Below, piece by piece: positions 7,138 to 16,276 of a stretch of 64,000 bases of DNA. A program made the translations under genes and the position numbers. Where the stretch lies: the NCBI GenBank assembly GCA_964563755.1, contig CAZLYC010000008.1, positions 9,567 through 73,566 of the forward strand. Direction: 5' to 3'. Source of the DNA: JABMQF01 sp964563755. Its GTDB lineage: Archaea; Nanobdellota; Nanobdellia; Woesearchaeales; UBA11576. Every line of letters begins with the position of its first letter. The first letter of the stretch is position 1. The notes below the pieces were generated by a model. It was not told the origin of the DNA. It worked only from the letters and a program-made list of their open reading frames with translations, and did not search any database.

Positions 7138-8445
7138 GTGAGTTTTAAGGATATTCTGGAGACTCATTTTGGAGTCAGCATAGACAGGCCTAAGTCTTTA
7201 AAGGATCTAAAGGAGGGTGATTCCCTCTACGGAGCTTACTTCCCTCCTTATCTTGGCGAGATGATAAACGCGCATAAGGAAATGCTTGCCCATGCCAAGA
7301 TGCACTGGACTTTTTCTATGGGAGAACTTATGGAGAGCGCTTCGCTTCAGGAAAATATAGGTGTGAAATTTGATTGGGAAGAGTTCACTATAGGCGAATC
7401 ATTCTTGAATATAATCCGCAAGTACAAGGAGACTGACAGGATAAGCGGGCTTGCGATGGCGCTTGACAGGCGTTCTGACTATGTCAACATAAAGATGTTT
7501 ATACCAAAGGGTTTCAGCGACGATGAAGAGAAGGTCAAGGCTCTGCATCGGGCATACCAGGAAGTCTACATACTGACACAGTTCGAGTGCGATTACATAG
7601 TCGAGCCGACAGGTTTTGTCTTTTATCCTGTGCCTGGTCTTGTCACAGAATACCTGAGGAATTCTGATGATTCTATAACTTTGGAAGATGTGCTTTCTGT
7701 TGAGAGGAAGTTTTCTATAGAAGAGGCAGTATCATTGCTTCAGCCGCTTTCAAGGGTCTTGAGGCTTGCGCATAATGATTTTAGGGATCCTGATTGCTAC
7801 AGCCCTGAGAGGACATCTCTTGTCCATAGGGATTTCTGCCCTTCGAACGTCATGCTTCTTAACGATGGTGGTCTCAAGGTTTTTGATTGGGGCTATTCAA
7901 AGTTTCTTGAGTCTTCAAGTTCTGTTAGTTTCGGTGGAGCGATAACGAAAGTAGGAATAAGGATAGGCAAACCGAATTATCTCTCGCCTGAGCAGGCAGA
8001 TGGAGTAGCGTCAGACAAGCTGCTTCCTCAGACGGATATATACTCGTTATGCGTCCTGGCTTATGAGCTCATGGCAGGCAGGAGCCCTTACAAAGGATTG
8101 CTTCCTATCAAGATTTATCCGCAGGTAAGCAGCGGTCATTTCACCGATATATTGAAGGTCCCTGTTAACAAGGATTGGTCGCGTTATGTCGTTGAGACTG
8201 TGTATGAAGGAATGGCAAGAGACCCGATGGAAAGGATGCCTCTACAGATAATGCCTGACGGAAGGAAGCTTAGAGGGGCTGCGCGACTTGAGGAGACATT
8301 AAAGCAGTTTGTTGAGGACGCAAAGATAAAATGCCTGATGTCAGATGATTGTTATTCTGAAGATGCTGCAAAGCAGGTCAGGAGGAATCTGCATGCGAGG
8401 GTCATTAAGAAGCTCAAGAAAAAAGAGGTTGGAAAGCATTTCTGA
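7138..8445 (+). CDS. Hanks-type Ser/Thr protein kinase, probably active
   Basis: 435 residues, GTG start preceded by a strong GGGGGG ribosome-binding site. Kinase landmarks are beta-3 lysine K119 (VNIKMF), an alpha-C glutamate (AYQEVYIL), the catalytic loop LVHRDFCPSNVML (H230, R231, D232, N237), DWG in place of DFG (D250), and KPNYLSPEQ as the activation-segment end, followed by DIYSLCVLAYELMAG. All phosphotransfer residues are present. There is no classical glycine-rich loop and about 100 extra N-terminal residues. The C-terminal stretch (RLEETLKQF onward) matches that of the next gene, showing they are paralogs. No membrane segment. First gene of the kinase island; substrate unknown. Confidence 0.85.
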   Translation: MSFKDILETHFGVSIDRPKSLKDLKEGDSLYGAYFPPYLGEMINAHKEMLAHAKMHWTFSMGELMESASLQENIGVKFDWEEFTIGESFLNIIRKYKETDRISGLAMALDRRSDYVNIKMFIPKGFSDDEEKVKALHRAYQEVYILTQFECDYIVEPTGFVFYPVPGLVTEYLRNSDDSITLEDVLSVERKFSIEEAVSLLQPLSRVLRLAHNDFRDPDCYSPERTSLVHRDFCPSNVMLLNDGGLKVFDWGYSKFLESSSSVSFGGAITKVGIRIGKPNYLSPEQADGVASDKLLPQTDIYSLCVLAYELMAGRSPYKGLLPIKIYPQVSSGHFTDILKVPVNKDWSRYVVETVYEGMARDPMERMPLQIMPDGRKLRGAARLEETLKQFVEDAKIKCLMSDDCYSEDAAKQVRRNLHARVIKKLKKKEVGKHF

Positions 8446-8502
8446 TGGTTTTGTTGTTTTTTGCTATTTCCTGCGTTATTCTGGTTTTAGACGCTACTAA
8501 GC

Positions 8503-8529
8503 AGTAACAAAAACAGAAAGATTTATATA
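8503..8529 (+). promoter_or_regulatory. Extended promoter: AGTAAC motif plus TATA
   Basis: AGTAACAAAAACAGAAA is followed at once by GATTTATATA. The same arrangement recurs at 49564, 50604, 50938, 56004 and 62861. The leader to the pseudokinase start is about 50 nt. Confidence 0.5.
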
Positions 8530-8601
8530 TGGATTGAGCGTAAAATTTTCATTTTTGCTATATAATTAGTCATTATGCTATAACTGAGTGTGGGGGATAT
8601 C

Positions 8602-10059
8602 ATGGCAGAAGATAATGCTAACATAAGCTTTAACGAGTGGGTTGAAGCGCTGAAGAATGTTCCTGCTGAATACGCTGAGGAACAGAAGAAGGAAGTACCT
8701 AAACCTATTGAGACTCAGCCTTCTCAAGATGCTTCAAAGCCTCAGAAAGCAGGCCCGAAATATCTTGGCGATTTCAAGAAAGGTTCAGAGATAGTTACCG
8801 TTATGTTCGAAGACAACGATGAGGAGCTTGAGAAGAAGATAGCCCGGTTCTCGGACATAATGATGAAGCATGGCATAGAGTTCAGGATGGATGATATCTT
8901 CTACCGTCCTAAGATAAGGGAAGCTGTAGGAATAAATCTAAAGAAGACAAAATATGTCCTGCAGGAAAGCCTCTCTGATAAGGTGGAGGAAGCAGGAGCT
9001 ACTGATATAACGACATTCCTGCTTTCAGCGAAGGATGCTGAGACAGGTAAGATGATGCACGCGATGCTTCCTGCTCCTGTGAGCATGTCTCTTGGAGCAA
9101 AAGGTATGAAGAAGATGACTGCGAGGTTCAGGCAGGCCTGCTATCTCCTTGCGAGGACAAGGAACGAGAACATGGTCTCCATGAACGGCGTTGTTTCTCT
9201 GGAGACTCCTGGAGGAGTAATACCTGTTTTTGGAATTGCTGTAGAATGGCTGCAGAGCTATTACACTCTAAGGCAGGTCATCGACAAGGCTGCCGAGACA
9301 GGATACAGGTTGAGGCCGGATGAAGTCGTTGCGATAGGACAGCCAATAGCGAATGCTTTGCGTGACATGCACAATGACAAGAATGATGCTGCTTTCTTCA
9401 AGGAAGGAAAGGAAAGGCTCCTTCACAGGGGTGTAAATCCTTCTGCGATGGTGCTTATCCCGGGTGATGCGCATCAGAAAGTAGGAATGCTTAAGCTTTA
9501 TGATTTCGGTCTTGCGAAGATGTTCCTCGATGAGACTCCTAAGGAGAAGAGGACTGAGGAGACTGAAGTCGGTCTTGTAGAAGTGAAGAACAGATACATA
9601 TCATGGGAGCAGGCGAATGCTGTCGCTTCAAAGGATCTCGACGGCAAATGCGATGCGTACTCATTGGGTGTCATTCTTTACGAGCTTGTAACAGGCGAGA
9701 GCCCGTATTTGAACAAGGATAACATGCATAAGCTCATGGATGACATAAAGTCTGGCAACATAAAGGACATAGACAAGATTGTCGACCAGAAGATATGGGG
9801 AGCGAAGAAGAAGGACTCAATCAGCATGACTGATATGATAAAATCCTCTCTTGTAAAGTTCCCGATAAAGAGGCTTGAGCCTGTCCAGGTCAGGGGCGGC
9901 ATGTATTCTTCTGTCGCAAGGATAGAGGAGACATTGAAAGCATACGCTGAACAGAGCAAGCTTTTCAGCCTGCTCGACGACAAAGGACAGTACTCGAAGG
10001 AAAGGGCGAGCTATGTCAGGCTTGAGCTGCTACAGAGGCTTTTCCCGGACTGCATGTAG
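8602..10059 (+). CDS. Pseudokinase paralogous to the preceding kinase
   Basis: 485 residues from the ATG at 8602, chosen because GGGGGATATC directly precedes it; an in-frame GTG at 8590 is less likely. The kinase-like domain aligns with the upstream kinase but has lost three key residues: no beta-3 lysine (MMHAML where its paralog has VNIKMF), alpha-C Glu replaced (RFRQACYLL), and HRD changed to HRG (LLHRGVNPSAM, G277). DFG is intact (D301) and DAYSLGVILYELVTG follows. The N-terminal 60 residues are Pro/Lys/Gln-rich and probably disordered. It cannot be a conventional kinase; an allosteric partner of the neighbouring kinase is the likely role (inference). Confidence 0.82.
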   Translation: MAEDNANISFNEWVEALKNVPAEYAEEQKKEVPKPIETQPSQDASKPQKAGPKYLGDFKKGSEIVTVMFEDNDEELEKKIARFSDIMMKHGIEFRMDDIFYRPKIREAVGINLKKTKYVLQESLSDKVEEAGATDITTFLLSAKDAETGKMMHAMLPAPVSMSLGAKGMKKMTARFRQACYLLARTRNENMVSMNGVVSLETPGGVIPVFGIAVEWLQSYYTLRQVIDKAAETGYRLRPDEVVAIGQPIANALRDMHNDKNDAAFFKEGKERLLHRGVNPSAMVLIPGDAHQKVGMLKLYDFGLAKMFLDETPKEKRTEETEVGLVEVKNRYISWEQANAVASKDLDGKCDAYSLGVILYELVTGESPYLNKDNMHKLMDDIKSGNIKDIDKIVDQKIWGAKKKDSISMTDMIKSSLVKFPIKRLEPVQVRGGMYSSVARIEETLKAYAEQSKLFSLLDDKGQYSKERASYVRLELLQRLFPDCM

Positions 10060-10116
10060 AGAGGTATGCTCAAAAACAGGTGAAAATCGCAATCAACTTT
10101 TAGAAAGGAGATAAAC

Positions 10117-11271
10117 ATGGCAAGGATATGGCGTTTGGATGTCAGGCTTCTGGACAAGAAGCAGATTGAGAATGAGAAGAAGAAGGACCACGGCGCAGAT
10201 GAGATTGCGCACGGCATGCACGGCCTGAATGAGAATTCATGGTCGACAAGCACAGTGCTTCCTGACAAGAGCATTGTCAGGCATGAGAGCTGGCGTGAAA
10301 TCCCTGAGCTTAGGCTTGGAGAGATAATCATGGTGCCTGTTAATGATGCGGATTTCTTCAGGAACTACATAATCTCGCAGGGCAACAAGAATCAGGATGA
10401 TTACAACGTGATGAAGAGCGCATTCGAGAGCCTTATGTCTTCAGTGGACAGGCGTGACCCATTCGAGGACCTTTTTGCTAAAGAGAAAGGGCACACTTTC
10501 AGCCTTAAGCAGAATGCTGAATACAGCCAGCGTTCACCGGTGAAGCTTGAGTCCGATGCGATAGCAAATTTCAAGGGAGAGCTACAGCAGGCGATAAGGA
10601 CGTACAAGGACTTCGACTCATTCATGGAGCATTTCAAGTTCCTCGTAGACCTTAACAAGCAGACACTTCCGTATAAGCTGAAGACGGTGTTCTTCGATAA
10701 CACCAAATACGCTCCTAACTTCCCTCACCAGATCGAGGCCAAGTTCGGCGCAGACAATGAGAGGATGATAGCGTCATACGTTGAAGAGAACGCAAACAAC
10801 CGCGCATATGAAGGGCTCAGGTTAGTTACGCTGGATTATGACGGCAAGATGATAGACACTTGCTTCAGTTCATCTGTCTCTGAGTTCTACTCGATACCAT
10901 ATCTTGCAGCTTCAGGATACTATGAAAAGAAGCACGCTGATAAGCCGAAGAAAGCGGCCAAAGAGCAGGCAAGCCTCGAGAGAAGGATAATCGATTCATC
11001 TTTCAAGAACAGCGATGTTACGCTTGGCGTAGGTAACTTCATAGACGAGGCGCTCGCTGACAGGGCTTACAGGGTCAATGTCGCGGTACAGGACACTCCT
11101 GAGGGCAAGAAGTATGTCCTGAATAAGACAGGAGATGGCAAAGATATACTTGCTACTGTCATTGCAGTGCACAAGCGTTTCGCTGGCTTCTTCAAGGAGC
11201 TCACTGAGCATTACAAGAAGGGAGGGCAGCCTGTAACCTTCTACGAGCCTTTTGTTTTCAAAGGCAGTTAA
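10117..11271 (+). CDS. Unrecognised 384-residue protein of the kinase island
   Basis: Soluble, charged protein (MARIWRLDVRLLDKKQIENE at the start). Mostly mixed alpha/beta in appearance, with a lysine-rich linker near 270-280 (KKHADKPKKAAKEQ). An AGAAAGGAG ribosome-binding site is 6 nt before the ATG. It follows the pseudokinase by 57 nt and precedes the giant kinase by 10 nt, so the three are probably one operon. No kinase motif, signal peptide or membrane segment. I do not recognise the family; a substrate, scaffold or ligand-binding partner of the kinases is a guess from context only. Confidence 0.75.
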   Translation: MARIWRLDVRLLDKKQIENEKKKDHGADEIAHGMHGLNENSWSTSTVLPDKSIVRHESWREIPELRLGEIIMVPVNDADFFRNYIISQGNKNQDDYNVMKSAFESLMSSVDRRDPFEDLFAKEKGHTFSLKQNAEYSQRSPVKLESDAIANFKGELQQAIRTYKDFDSFMEHFKFLVDLNKQTLPYKLKTVFFDNTKYAPNFPHQIEAKFGADNERMIASYVEENANNRAYEGLRLVTLDYDGKMIDTCFSSSVSEFYSIPYLAASGYYEKKHADKPKKAAKEQASLERRIIDSSFKNSDVTLGVGNFIDEALADRAYRVNVAVQDTPEGKKYVLNKTGDGKDILATVIAVHKRFAGFFKELTEHYKKGGQPVTFYEPFVFKGS

Positions 11272-11281
11272 GCGAAGCAAG

Positions 11282-14200
11282 ATGTCAAGGCAGAATCAGG
11301 CGGATGTTGAATTCATATCAGATGTATTTAGCACACTGCATGAAAGCCTTGGTTCTGACCACTATGTTTCATTGCCTGACTATCAGGGGACTGCAGAGGA
11401 AGGCACGCTCTTAAGGAGACTTTCTAAGGAGGATACTGCTCTTCTTGTCTGCTACAGGTCAGAGCCTGAGCAGGTCGCTGCACCTTTCATCGTTGAGGTA
11501 TTCCCTAAGAAGGATGTCTCGCACGAGTTCTTCAGCAGCATGTCTCCGGATGTGCTAGGCAGGCTTGTACTAAGCCATGCTGCAAGGCATACTGAAGAAA
11601 CCACACTGCGTTCATCTATAGATTCGCTGCTTGATTCAGACAGCGCATTGAACGATAAAGTGGGCAGGTCTGTTGAAGCTGCGTTGGAAAAAGCAGGAAG
11701 GCTTTCTGATGATAAGTTCATGTCATGCCTGAGAGGTTCGGTTGGGTCTGCAGTATTGAATTATATCTCTGAATCATATGAGATTGCGCTTGGAAAGACA
11801 TTGTTTGACGGGCTGCTTAAGTTATTCTCTAAGAAGAGAAACAGGCCTGCGACAATCAAGGCGATGGATGCGTTGAGGAAAGAATACGGAGCATCTGCAC
11901 TTGTCTCTGACATTCTTAAGGCAAAGCAGCTCAAAGAGAGCAAGCATTATCAGGAATCCAAGGAACTTAAGGCAAAATCACTCTCTTCGATATTGTCTCA
12001 GAACAAGGATCCGGTAGAGAAGATAGTCAACGAGCTGAGGCTCGGCGGCGATTTGGATGACCTGAGCAAGGAAGAGCAGGATCAGCTGTCGCAGCAGAAT
12101 GAAGCGCTCAGGAATTCTGTCAGGACGACCATACTAGAATGGTATGACTTCCGCTCAGACGAGCTCAATGCAGATATATCTGATGTGATATCAAAAATAG
12201 GGCTCGAGAAGAGATGGGCGACATCTTCAAACATAATAGATAAGGTTGATGAGATAATACGCAAATATTCTGAAAAGGCAGCATCTGTCAAGGACAAGAA
12301 AGTGAATATAGAGATGGGCGGAGGGTATCTTTCAAAGATATTCACCGAGGATAATATAGCTGCTGACTTTCCTGCTATAATAAACGAAGTATCCTCCTCT
12401 TTATCTTCAGTAAAACCTGTAGATGGAAAAGCGCTTTCAGGTTCTGTCGGTTCAGGTGACCTGTACCGTACCATGATGTCAATATTCTCGAAGACTTCCG
12501 CGCCAGATGCGCTCACAGAGGCATTCGTTGCGGAATCTTTCTCGTCAGCTTTGGCGAAGATGCTGTCAAGACCGGTAGCGTCAGAAGTGCTGAAGTCATC
12601 GTTAGCGTCGAAGAAAGAGGATTTGAAGTCATTGGTAGATGACTATGTGCGTTTCAAGGCAAGGAATAGTTTTTCCTTGCGGGATGGTCTTTTTTCAGCG
12701 GCCAAGGATGTGATTTTCAGTGACAAGTATGATTTTATTATGCATTCAGCGACAGGGGCTTTCCTGAATCCTGGCAAGGTGCGTGATGCGGACGGCAATG
12801 AGGTTGAAGGTGACAGGAAATTCTCGCTTGTGCGCCTGTCAGATGCGATGGTTGCTGTCGCCCCGTCAATACCTGCGTCAATTGATTTGTCTTACAAGCT
12901 CTGCGATGCGGTAGGCCATCTCCATAAGCGAGGGCTTTCGCACAGGGGTATAAATCTGGACAACATATTTGTATCAGAGGATGTGGATGACCTACACATA
13001 TTCGGCTACAATCCTGAGAAGAAATATGTCCCTTCATGTTATTCTATCGATTCAATCAAGTGCCACGATGTATTCTCGATAGCGTCGGTTCTTTACACTA
13101 TGATTGAGGGAGATGTGCCTTTCACATCAAAGGACAATTCGATGATATTGAACGAGATAACTTCAGGCAAGTTCAGGAAGAAAGCTAAGAAGATGCCTGC
13201 AAAAATCATGAAAGTCATATCGAAAGCTTTCAGGAATGCTGTCGCGGAGGCAGATTACAGCGTAGAAGATTTCAAGGCAGACCTTGTCAAAGCTTCAAAG
13301 AGGTATCCTGGAATGTCTTACTATGCGTTTAAGGATTTTGTGATAGAAGTCAGTGCTGCGCACAAGGCGCAGCTAGAGTATGACCTTGAGAGAATGGTCG
13401 ACACACCATCTTTGGTCTCTCAAAGGAAGAAAGATGTTCCTGTCGCTCATGAGGAAGACAGCCTATCTCTTACAGAGATAAAGGTGGGCAATCATCTCTA
13501 CACAGGTCTTAGGAGGCTTGGTGTGGGCGGAACTGCTGTCGTGTACAAAGGCGAGCTCGACGGCTTCGGCTATCCTGTCGTGGTAAAGAAGCTGAGGTCC
13601 ATAAGCACGACATCAGAAGATGAGAGACAGAGGAAAGAGTATGTCGATTCTAAGTTCAGGCTTGAGGCAGAGATAAGCTGCAGATTGCAGAGTCCGTATG
13701 TAGTGAAGACAGTCAACTTCGATCCGTCGATGGGTGTCATAGTCTTTGAGTACATCTCAGGTCTTGACCTGAGGGACATATTCCACCTGAACGGCAGGAT
13801 GAGCGAGAAGGAAGTTCTGGTCGCGACGAAGTGGATATGCAATCCTCTAGAGGAAGCTCATGATAAGGGAATCGTGCATAGGGATATCTCCCCCGGCAAT
13901 ATACTTGTTCAGAAAGGTTTCAACAGGTCTAAGCTTGCTGATTTCGGTGTCGCTGCGATAGTTGAGGAGTACAAGAAGCTAGGGTCAGGCAAGACTGATT
14001 ATCGCGTCGGTGTGCGCGAGTACATGTCGCCTGAGCAGTTCGACGGTCTCCCTGTCAGTGGCAAGACAGATATATTCAGCATGGGCCGTGTGATACTTAA
14101 GCTGTTGACTGGCAGGAGTCCTGAGAATCTTGATTTAGAGCAGAAAGAGCTGCCTGTGGACAGCGAGATATTGAAGCTATGCAGGACAGCGACAGCAAAT

Positions 14201-15058
14201 TCACCGCATGAACGTTTTCCGTCGATAGGAAAGATGCGTGAGAGCATAAATTCATATCTTTGGAGGGTCGGCGTACGCACGATTGAGGATGCGGAGTCTG
14301 TCCTTGATAAGATGCTCATCAATGCTTATTCAACAGAGTCCAGGAATTCTCTTCGTGACAGGATGGACCAGGCATGGATGGACGTTAAGTATCTCTCTGA
14401 GAAGCTTGATGACAGCACGACTACGAATGATGCTTTAAGAGGGCTTGCAGAGCAGAGGCGTGACCTCGCAGAGATAATATTCGAGGATGATATAGTGCGT
14501 GCCATTGGAGGCAGTCCGAAGACGCTTTACTCTTCACTGAGAAAATTGCGCAAGATACCTGATTCGAAGTTCGAGCAGGTGTACACAGATGTATACAAGT
14601 CACGCAACAAGGCAGAAGAGGATGTCGTCAAGTTCAGGGAGCAGGTCAACACTCATCTCAGCAGGAGGCTCAATGAGCTGAAGGGTTACATCTCGACTCT
14701 CATAAAGATAGATAGGACAGGATATTCACATATAGTCAGCGAGATAGAGCGAAAGGTCGTTGATATAGACGGAATGTATGATATGGAGCAGGTCGTAAAA
14801 TACGAAGATAGGGTGAGAAGGCAGATACAGCAGAGCATTGACAGGGCATACAGGCTCACCGACCTGATACTTCTACAGCTTGATCCTGAGAACATAGCAT
14901 ACAACCGCATGNNNNNNNNNNCGGGTCTCTCCGACACCTCCGCCTTCGAGGCCTACAACCGCATGGCCGAGAAGTTCTGGTCGAGGATAGAGCATCTTGG
15001 TTCAAGCATGAAGAACGGGATTAAGAAGAAATCAGGCTCTGGTCCAGAGAAGATATGA
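11282..15058 (+). CDS. Tandem pseudokinase-kinase fusion protein (crosses an assembly gap)
   Basis: About 1258 residues from the ATG at 11282; earlier in-frame codons overlap the upstream gene. Residues 1-400 are helical and unrecognised. A first kinase-like domain has HRG instead of HRD (SHRGINLDN, G556) and IFGYN where DFG should be, so it is a pseudokinase. A second domain is complete: glycine loop LGVGGTAVVYKG (G747 onward), VVVKK (K769), HRDISPGN (D868), ADFG (D887), SPEQF, then DIFSMGRVILKLLTG. After about 1020 the chain is helical and coiled-coil-like. No membrane segment. Ten Ns interrupt the gene near its 3' end and the flanks look misjoined, so the last 50 residues are unreliable. 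Confidence 0.85.
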   Translation: MSRQNQADVEFISDVFSTLHESLGSDHYVSLPDYQGTAEEGTLLRRLSKEDTALLVCYRSEPEQVAAPFIVEVFPKKDVSHEFFSSMSPDVLGRLVLSHAARHTEETTLRSSIDSLLDSDSALNDKVGRSVEAALEKAGRLSDDKFMSCLRGSVGSAVLNYISESYEIALGKTLFDGLLKLFSKKRNRPATIKAMDALRKEYGASALVSDILKAKQLKESKHYQESKELKAKSLSSILSQNKDPVEKIVNELRLGGDLDDLSKEEQDQLSQQNEALRNSVRTTILEWYDFRSDELNADISDVISKIGLEKRWATSSNIIDKVDEIIRKYSEKAASVKDKKVNIEMGGGYLSKIFTEDNIAADFPAIINEVSSSLSSVKPVDGKALSGSVGSGDLYRTMMSIFSKTSAPDALTEAFVAESFSSALAKMLSRPVASEVLKSSLASKKEDLKSLVDDYVRFKARNSFSLRDGLFSAAKDVIFSDKYDFIMHSATGAFLNPGKVRDADGNEVEGDRKFSLVRLSDAMVAVAPSIPASIDLSYKLCDAVGHLHKRGLSHRGINLDNIFVSEDVDDLHIFGYNPEKKYVPSCYSIDSIKCHDVFSIASVLYTMIEGDVPFTSKDNSMILNEITSGKFRKKAKKMPAKIMKVISKAFRNAVAEADYSVEDFKADLVKASKRYPGMSYYAFKDFVIEVSAAHKAQLEYDLERMVDTPSLVSQRKKDVPVAHEEDSLSLTEIKVGNHLYTGLRRLGVGGTAVVYKGELDGFGYPVVVKKLRSISTTSEDERQRKEYVDSKFRLEAEISCRLQSPYVVKTVNFDPSMGVIVFEYISGLDLRDIFHLNGRMSEKEVLVATKWICNPLEEAHDKGIVHRDISPGNILVQKGFNRSKLADFGVAAIVEEYKKLGSGKTDYRVGVREYMSPEQFDGLPVSGKTDIFSMGRVILKLLTGRSPENLDLEQKELPVDSEILKLCRTATANSPHERFPSIGKMRESINSYLWRVGVRTIEDAESVLDKMLINAYSTESRNSLRDRMDQAWMDVKYLSEKLDDSTTTNDALRGLAEQRRDLAEIIFEDDIVRAIGGSPKTLYSSLRKLRKIPDSKFEQVYTDVYKSRNKAEEDVVKFREQVNTHLSRRLNELKGYISTLIKIDRTGYSHIVSEIERKVVDIDGMYDMEQVVKYEDRVRRQIQQSIDRAYRLTDLILLQLDPENIAYNRMXXXXGLSDTSAFEAYNRMAEKFWSRIEHLGSSMKNGIKKKSGSGPEKI
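14912..14921. other. Assembly gap (10 N) with duplicated flanks
   Basis: TACAACCGCATG occurs both immediately before the Ns and again 29 bases after them. The short sequence between the gap and the second copy is GC-rich with C-ending codons (CTCTCCGACACCTCCGCC), unlike the surrounding gene. The gap length is a placeholder. Confidence 0.95.
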
Positions 15059-15113
15059 GTCTAATACGTCATTGATTAATAATAGAATAAGATAAAAATA
15101 ACTTTATAAAAAA

Positions 15114-15578
15114 TTATTTTGAAGGCGCTTTCTTGTCTTCTTTCTTCGCAGGAGCTTCCTTTTTCGGAGCATCTTTCTTCTCTTTGTGCTCTTTCTTAGG
15201 CTCTTCTTTCTTATCTTCCTTGCTCTCCTTCTTTTCCTCGGGAGCGAGTTTCTCCTGTATCTTCCCTGCGAGTCCTTTAGGGACTTCCTTCTTCTCTTTC
15301 TTTTCCTTCTTCTTGAATTCAAAGCCGAAAAGCTCTGCCCTCACGACGTCGTCTTTCTCATCCCTGACAACTGTTACCTTGACATGGTGCGGCGGGTTCT
15401 GTATCCCGTTCTCCCATAGTTTCGTGTTAAGCATCGGGCCTATTAGGACGTTCTTTGTCTTCATGTGCCTTTCTAGGAAGCTTCTCAATGCATTGACTGC
15501 CCTCTTCGTCCTCCTGTATTTAGGTGACTTGAGGTAGTGTTTCCTCAGCGGGATTATGTATGTTCTTTCGTCAGCCAT
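15114..15578 (-). CDS. rpl31e: Ribosomal protein L31e with a long charged tail
   Basis: 154 residues. The first 90 are archaeal/eukaryotic L31e: ERTYIIPLRKHYLKSPKYRR, RAVNALRSFLERHMK, VLIGPMLNTKLWENGIQNPP and a VKVTVVRDEKDD strand. L31e sits near the polypeptide exit tunnel on the large subunit. The last 65 residues are almost entirely Lys, Glu, Ala and Pro (KKEKKEKKEVP, PEEKKESKED), absent from the usual protein of about 90 residues. The ATG is 7 nt after the rpl39e stop. Last gene of the S19e-L39e-L31e operon. Confidence 0.92.
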   Translation of the reverse strand: MADERTYIIPLRKHYLKSPKYRRTKRAVNALRSFLERHMKTKNVLIGPMLNTKLWENGIQNPPHHVKVTVVRDEKDDVVRAELFGFEFKKKEKKEKKEVPKGLAGKIQEKLAPEEKKESKEDKKEEPKKEHKEKKDAPKKEAPAKKEDKKAPSK

Positions 15579-15585
15579 TTTGTGA

Positions 15586-15759
15586 TCACGCCTTTGTCTT
15601 TATTCTCTTCCAGTGTCTCTTGACTTTTGTGTGTCGTCCTGGGTGGACCCTTCTGCCTTTGCCGTATTTCTTAGGCACTGTCCAGAATGGAGCCCACTTT
15701 GTCTGCCTGCCCAGTTTTGCAAGCCTGAGTTTCCTTGACTTGTGAATGTACTTTGCCAT
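15586..15759 (-). CDS. rpl39e: Ribosomal protein L39e
   Basis: 57 residues, very basic: MAKYIHKSRKLRLAKLGRQT, then KWAPFWTVPKK and KRHWKRIKTKA at the end. The RHWKR block near the C-terminus and the KLRLAKLG start are typical of archaeal L39e, which lines the exit tunnel of the large subunit. It lies between rps19e and rpl31e, 7 nt from each neighbour. Confidence 0.9.
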   Translation of the reverse strand: MAKYIHKSRKLRLAKLGRQTKWAPFWTVPKKYGKGRRVHPGRHTKVKRHWKRIKTKA

Positions 15760-15766
15760 TTTGTGT

Positions 15767-16237
15767 TCACTCTGCTGGGGCTGGCTCTGCTGTTTTCTTC
15801 TTGAGCTCTGGCCCTTTGTAGATTTTCGCTGCTGCCTTGTCGAGCATTGAGATGCCTTTAGGAGTTATTATCCTTCCTTTGTGCACTCCTTTCTCACCTT
15901 TCTTGATGAGGCCTGCGGATTCTAGCTGTTGCAGCGCTTTTCTGAGTATGTTTCCTGACCCCTTGTAAGTGTGTTCCTTTTGGTGTCCTCGTCCTTTCCT
16001 TCCGCCGTATTTTGTCCTTAGCTTCTGGACTCCTACCGGACCGAGTCTTGCCACGCTTCTGAGGACAGCTGCGCATCTTACATGCCACCAGTCCTGCCTC
16101 ACAGGAGGTCTCTCTTTGTGTGTGCCAGTCTTGACGAACTGCGCCCATGATGGGGGAGTTATCTGGCTCACTTGCTGCAGGTCTTTTGCCACCTGCTCTA
16201 TAAGCTCATTTGCTGGAACGTCGTACATTGTCGGCAT
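15767..16237 (-). CDS. rps19e: Ribosomal protein S19e
   Basis: 156 residues matching S19e: PPSWAQFVKTGTHKERPP, DWWHVRCAAVLRSVARLGPV, LRTKYGGRKGRGHQKEHTYK, GSGNILRKALQQLE and GRIITPKGISMLDKAA. A GGTGGAT ribosome-binding site is before the ATG. S19e is a small-subunit protein needed for 40S/30S maturation. The tail KTAEPAPAE is a short acidic/Pro extension. First gene of the operon, with a TATA box at 16337-16347 and a leader of about 75 nt holding two hairpins. Confidence 0.94.
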   Translation of the reverse strand: MPTMYDVPANELIEQVAKDLQQVSQITPPSWAQFVKTGTHKERPPVRQDWWHVRCAAVLRSVARLGPVGVQKLRTKYGGRKGRGHQKEHTYKGSGNILRKALQQLESAGLIKKGEKGVHKGRIITPKGISMLDKAAAKIYKGPELKKKTAEPAPAE

Positions 16238-16276
16238 TCTTATCCACCTTGTATTTTCCGCCTTTTCAGGCTACAT

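Noticed and set aside
12082..12516. Minus-strand 144-codon frame inside the kinase fusion gene
   Set aside because: Shadow of the real gene; Ser-rich translation without recognisable domains.
15133..15537. Plus-strand open frame opposite L31e
   Set aside because: It is the antisense of the K/E-rich L31e gene, giving a Ser/Phe-rich low-complexity product; no promoter or ribosome-binding site.
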